From: Qipengyuania atrilutea
GTDB taxonomy: Bacteria > Pseudomonadota > Alphaproteobacteria > Sphingomonadales > Sphingomonadaceae
Assembly: GCF_013370205.1 (NCBI RefSeq)
Contig: NZ_JABWGV010000005.1
Span: 53,032 to 117,031, forward strand
Reading direction: 5' to 3'
DNA length: 64,000 bases
The notes below the pieces were generated by a model. It was not told the DNA's origin and searched no databases. It saw only the letters and a program-made list of their open reading frames with translations. The position numbers and the translations under genes are program-made. Positions within the stretch are counted from its first letter, which is position 1. Each line of letters begins with the position of its first letter. Below, piece by piece: positions 63,282 to 64,000 of the stretch.

Positions 63282-63713
63282 CTAAGCCAGCAACTCCCAC
63301 GTCTTGCGGTGCGCCTTCGTATCCTGCTGGCGCACCTTACCCTCTCGCTTCATCTTGTGCAGCGCTCCGTAGGTGCGGCGTACCATGCAATCGCGCACAC
63401 GCTTGTCTCGCGGGTCTATGCTGCGCTCCTTCATGACGTACTCTGCAATCTCGGCAGTGTGGAGCGGCTTTCCAGCTTCCCTGAAGCAACTGAATATGTG
63501 GCGGGCCATCTGGCCCACTGGCGCGGCATGAATGGCCGGTACGCGCTTGCTGCGGCCATGTACTACCAGTTCGGGATCAAAGACCCGTATCGCGCCCTCA
63601 ATGCTCACTAGGTCCGCTTCCAGCATCGCTAGAGTGTCCTTGGCTATGGTAATATCGCGGAGCAGTTCGCTGCGCTTCTCAACCAAGCCGCTTAAAACGA
63701 ATGATGTAGCCAT
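63282..63713 (-). CDS. IS passenger: coiled-coil/winged-helix protein
   Basis: Protein of 143 residues from ATG 63713 (MATSFVLSGLVEKRSELLRDI). The N-terminal third is a coiled coil (KRSELLRDITIAKDTLAMLEADLVSIEGAIRVF), the C-terminal half a winged-helix-like region (MARHIFSCFREAGKPLHTAEIAEYVMKERSIDPRDKRVRDCMVRRTYGALHKMKREGKVRQ). I recall close relatives beside IS1595-type transposases in other alphaproteobacteria, so it is probably a stable part of the element. DNA binding is likely; the role is unknown. Confidence 0.75.
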   Translation of the reverse strand: MATSFVLSGLVEKRSELLRDITIAKDTLAMLEADLVSIEGAIRVFDPELVVHGRSKRVPAIHAAPVGQMARHIFSCFREAGKPLHTAEIAEYVMKERSIDPRDKRVRDCMVRRTYGALHKMKREGKVRQQDTKAHRKTWELLA

Positions 63714-63757
63714 ACGCGATACATAGGGCACAACCCGCGATGGCATCTATAATTCAT

Positions 63758-63781
63758 TTGGTGCGTTTGCTACATAATGCC
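63758..63781. repeat. right terminal inverted repeat of the IS
   Basis: Exact 24-bp reverse complement of 60593-60616, followed by one base and then the target-site duplication. Confidence 0.95.
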
Positions 63782-63782
63782 A

Positions 63783-63790
63783 CAAGCAAG
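63783..63790. repeat. target-site duplication, right (CAAGCAAG)
   Basis: Identical to 60584-60591. In the uninterrupted gene only one copy would be present. Confidence 0.9.
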
Positions 63791-64000
63791 TGGAGCGGGT
63801 TCAATTGCAATTGGGGGCGATAGCATCGACGATCATTTTGGACGTTCTCCCGTAGGAGCGAGTGTTAGTGGTGCTTACGCAATCTCATTGGGCGCAGACA
63901 GCCTAGCTGAGCAATCGGCCTCCATTGCGATTGGTCAGAATGGAGTAGCCTCTGGGGTTGAGGCGGTTGCGATTGGTTTGAACTCGGTAGGTTCGAACGA
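63783..64000 (+). pseudogene. YadA-like trimeric adhesin, 3' continuation
   Basis: The frame CAA GCA AGT GGA GCG continues the head repeats (GSIAIGGDSIDDHFG, AYAISLGADSLAEQSASIAIGQNGVASGVEAVAIGLNSVGSNE) and is still open at the window's end. It is the separated second part of the adhesin gene that starts at 59005. Confidence 0.85.

Larger units (their letters stand above)
60592..63782. mobile_element. IS1595-family element with passenger genes
   Basis: The element is 3191 bp long. Its ends carry 24-bp perfect inverted repeats (60593-60616 and 63758-63781; starts GGCATTATGTAGC), flanked by one non-matching base each and by the 8-bp duplication CAAGCAAG. It holds one transposase (61673-62626) and several genes not needed for transposition: a membrane protein, a small frame, a DUF6471 protein, a Cas2-like protein and a coiled-coil/winged-helix protein. 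Removing 60592-63782 with one CAAGCAAG rejoins the adhesin frame (CAA GCA AGT GGA GCG), proving the borders. Passenger-carrying IS1595 members are known, but this set is unusual. Confidence 0.93.

Overview
The window looks like chromosomal DNA of an alphaproteobacterium of the Sphingomonadales, most probably Erythrobacteraceae (Erythrobacter/Qipengyuania-like). The reasons are a high-GC genome with tight ATGA/GTGA gene overlaps, a single bifunctional Rsh enzyme, a LOV-HWE histidine kinase next to a one-domain response regulator (an arrangement known from Erythrobacter), the family mix of the small stress proteins, and an IS1595-type transposase typical of alphaproteobacteria. This is inference from gene content; no 16S gene is present.

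Layout. 1-3.5 kb: end of an unknown gene and a large secreted beta-propeller/amidohydrolase. 3.9-6.6 kb: a small cryptic island bounded by a 15-bp repeat of the 3' end of a tRNA-Ser(GGA) gene, holding a ParB-like/DNA methyltransferase/HTH fusion. 6.9-19 kb: housekeeping and metabolism (cyclophilin, acetyltransferase, VOC protein, rsh, hemF, pdeM-like gene, infC with an AUA start, DASS transporter, a PLP enzyme, a membrane-tethered winged-helix regulator, a J-domain protein). 19.2-23.7 kb: the ybgC-tolQRAB-pal envelope operon. 23.8-27.2 kb: hisB-H-A-F-E plus a HIT protein. 27.3-28.9 kb: sspB, an unknown gene and gmk. 28.9-38.5 kb: two facing transcription units of acyl-CoA catabolism (three acyl-CoA dehydrogenases, an APH-type kinase, SDR, Zn alcohol dehydrogenase, lactonase, GPH transporter). 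38.5-41.8 kb: subtilisin-type autotransporter and dapD.

41.8-52.7 kb is rich in small stress-type proteins (DUF2945, DUF3008, DUF3140, SWIB, PEBP, cold shock, fasciclin) around the LOV kinase and its response regulator. Four sites resembling the alphaproteobacterial general-stress sigma factor (EcfG) promoter precede genes here, so the region may be a light/stress regulon cluster. It also contains a frameshifted M19 dipeptidase.

52.7-64 kb is a more variable, partly AT-rich zone: five AAGYGTNAC iterons spaced about two helical turns apart beside a small HTH gene, a CDF transporter, a GIY-YIG-like protein with a gene remnant, an orphan DUF4062 protein, then thiC with a TPP riboswitch, and a YadA-like trimeric adhesin gene broken by a duplication/frameshift, a nonsense codon and a 3.2-kb IS1595-family element. 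That element has 24-bp terminal inverted repeats and an 8-bp target duplication. It carries several passenger genes, including a DUF6471 protein, a Cas2/SinR-like small protein and a coiled-coil/winged-helix protein. Conceptual excision joins the adhesin halves in frame.

The best candidates for something undescribed are the passenger-carrying IS1595 element, the tRNA-Ser micro-island with its methyltransferase fusion, the iteron array with its HTH neighbour, and the orphan DUF4062 gene.
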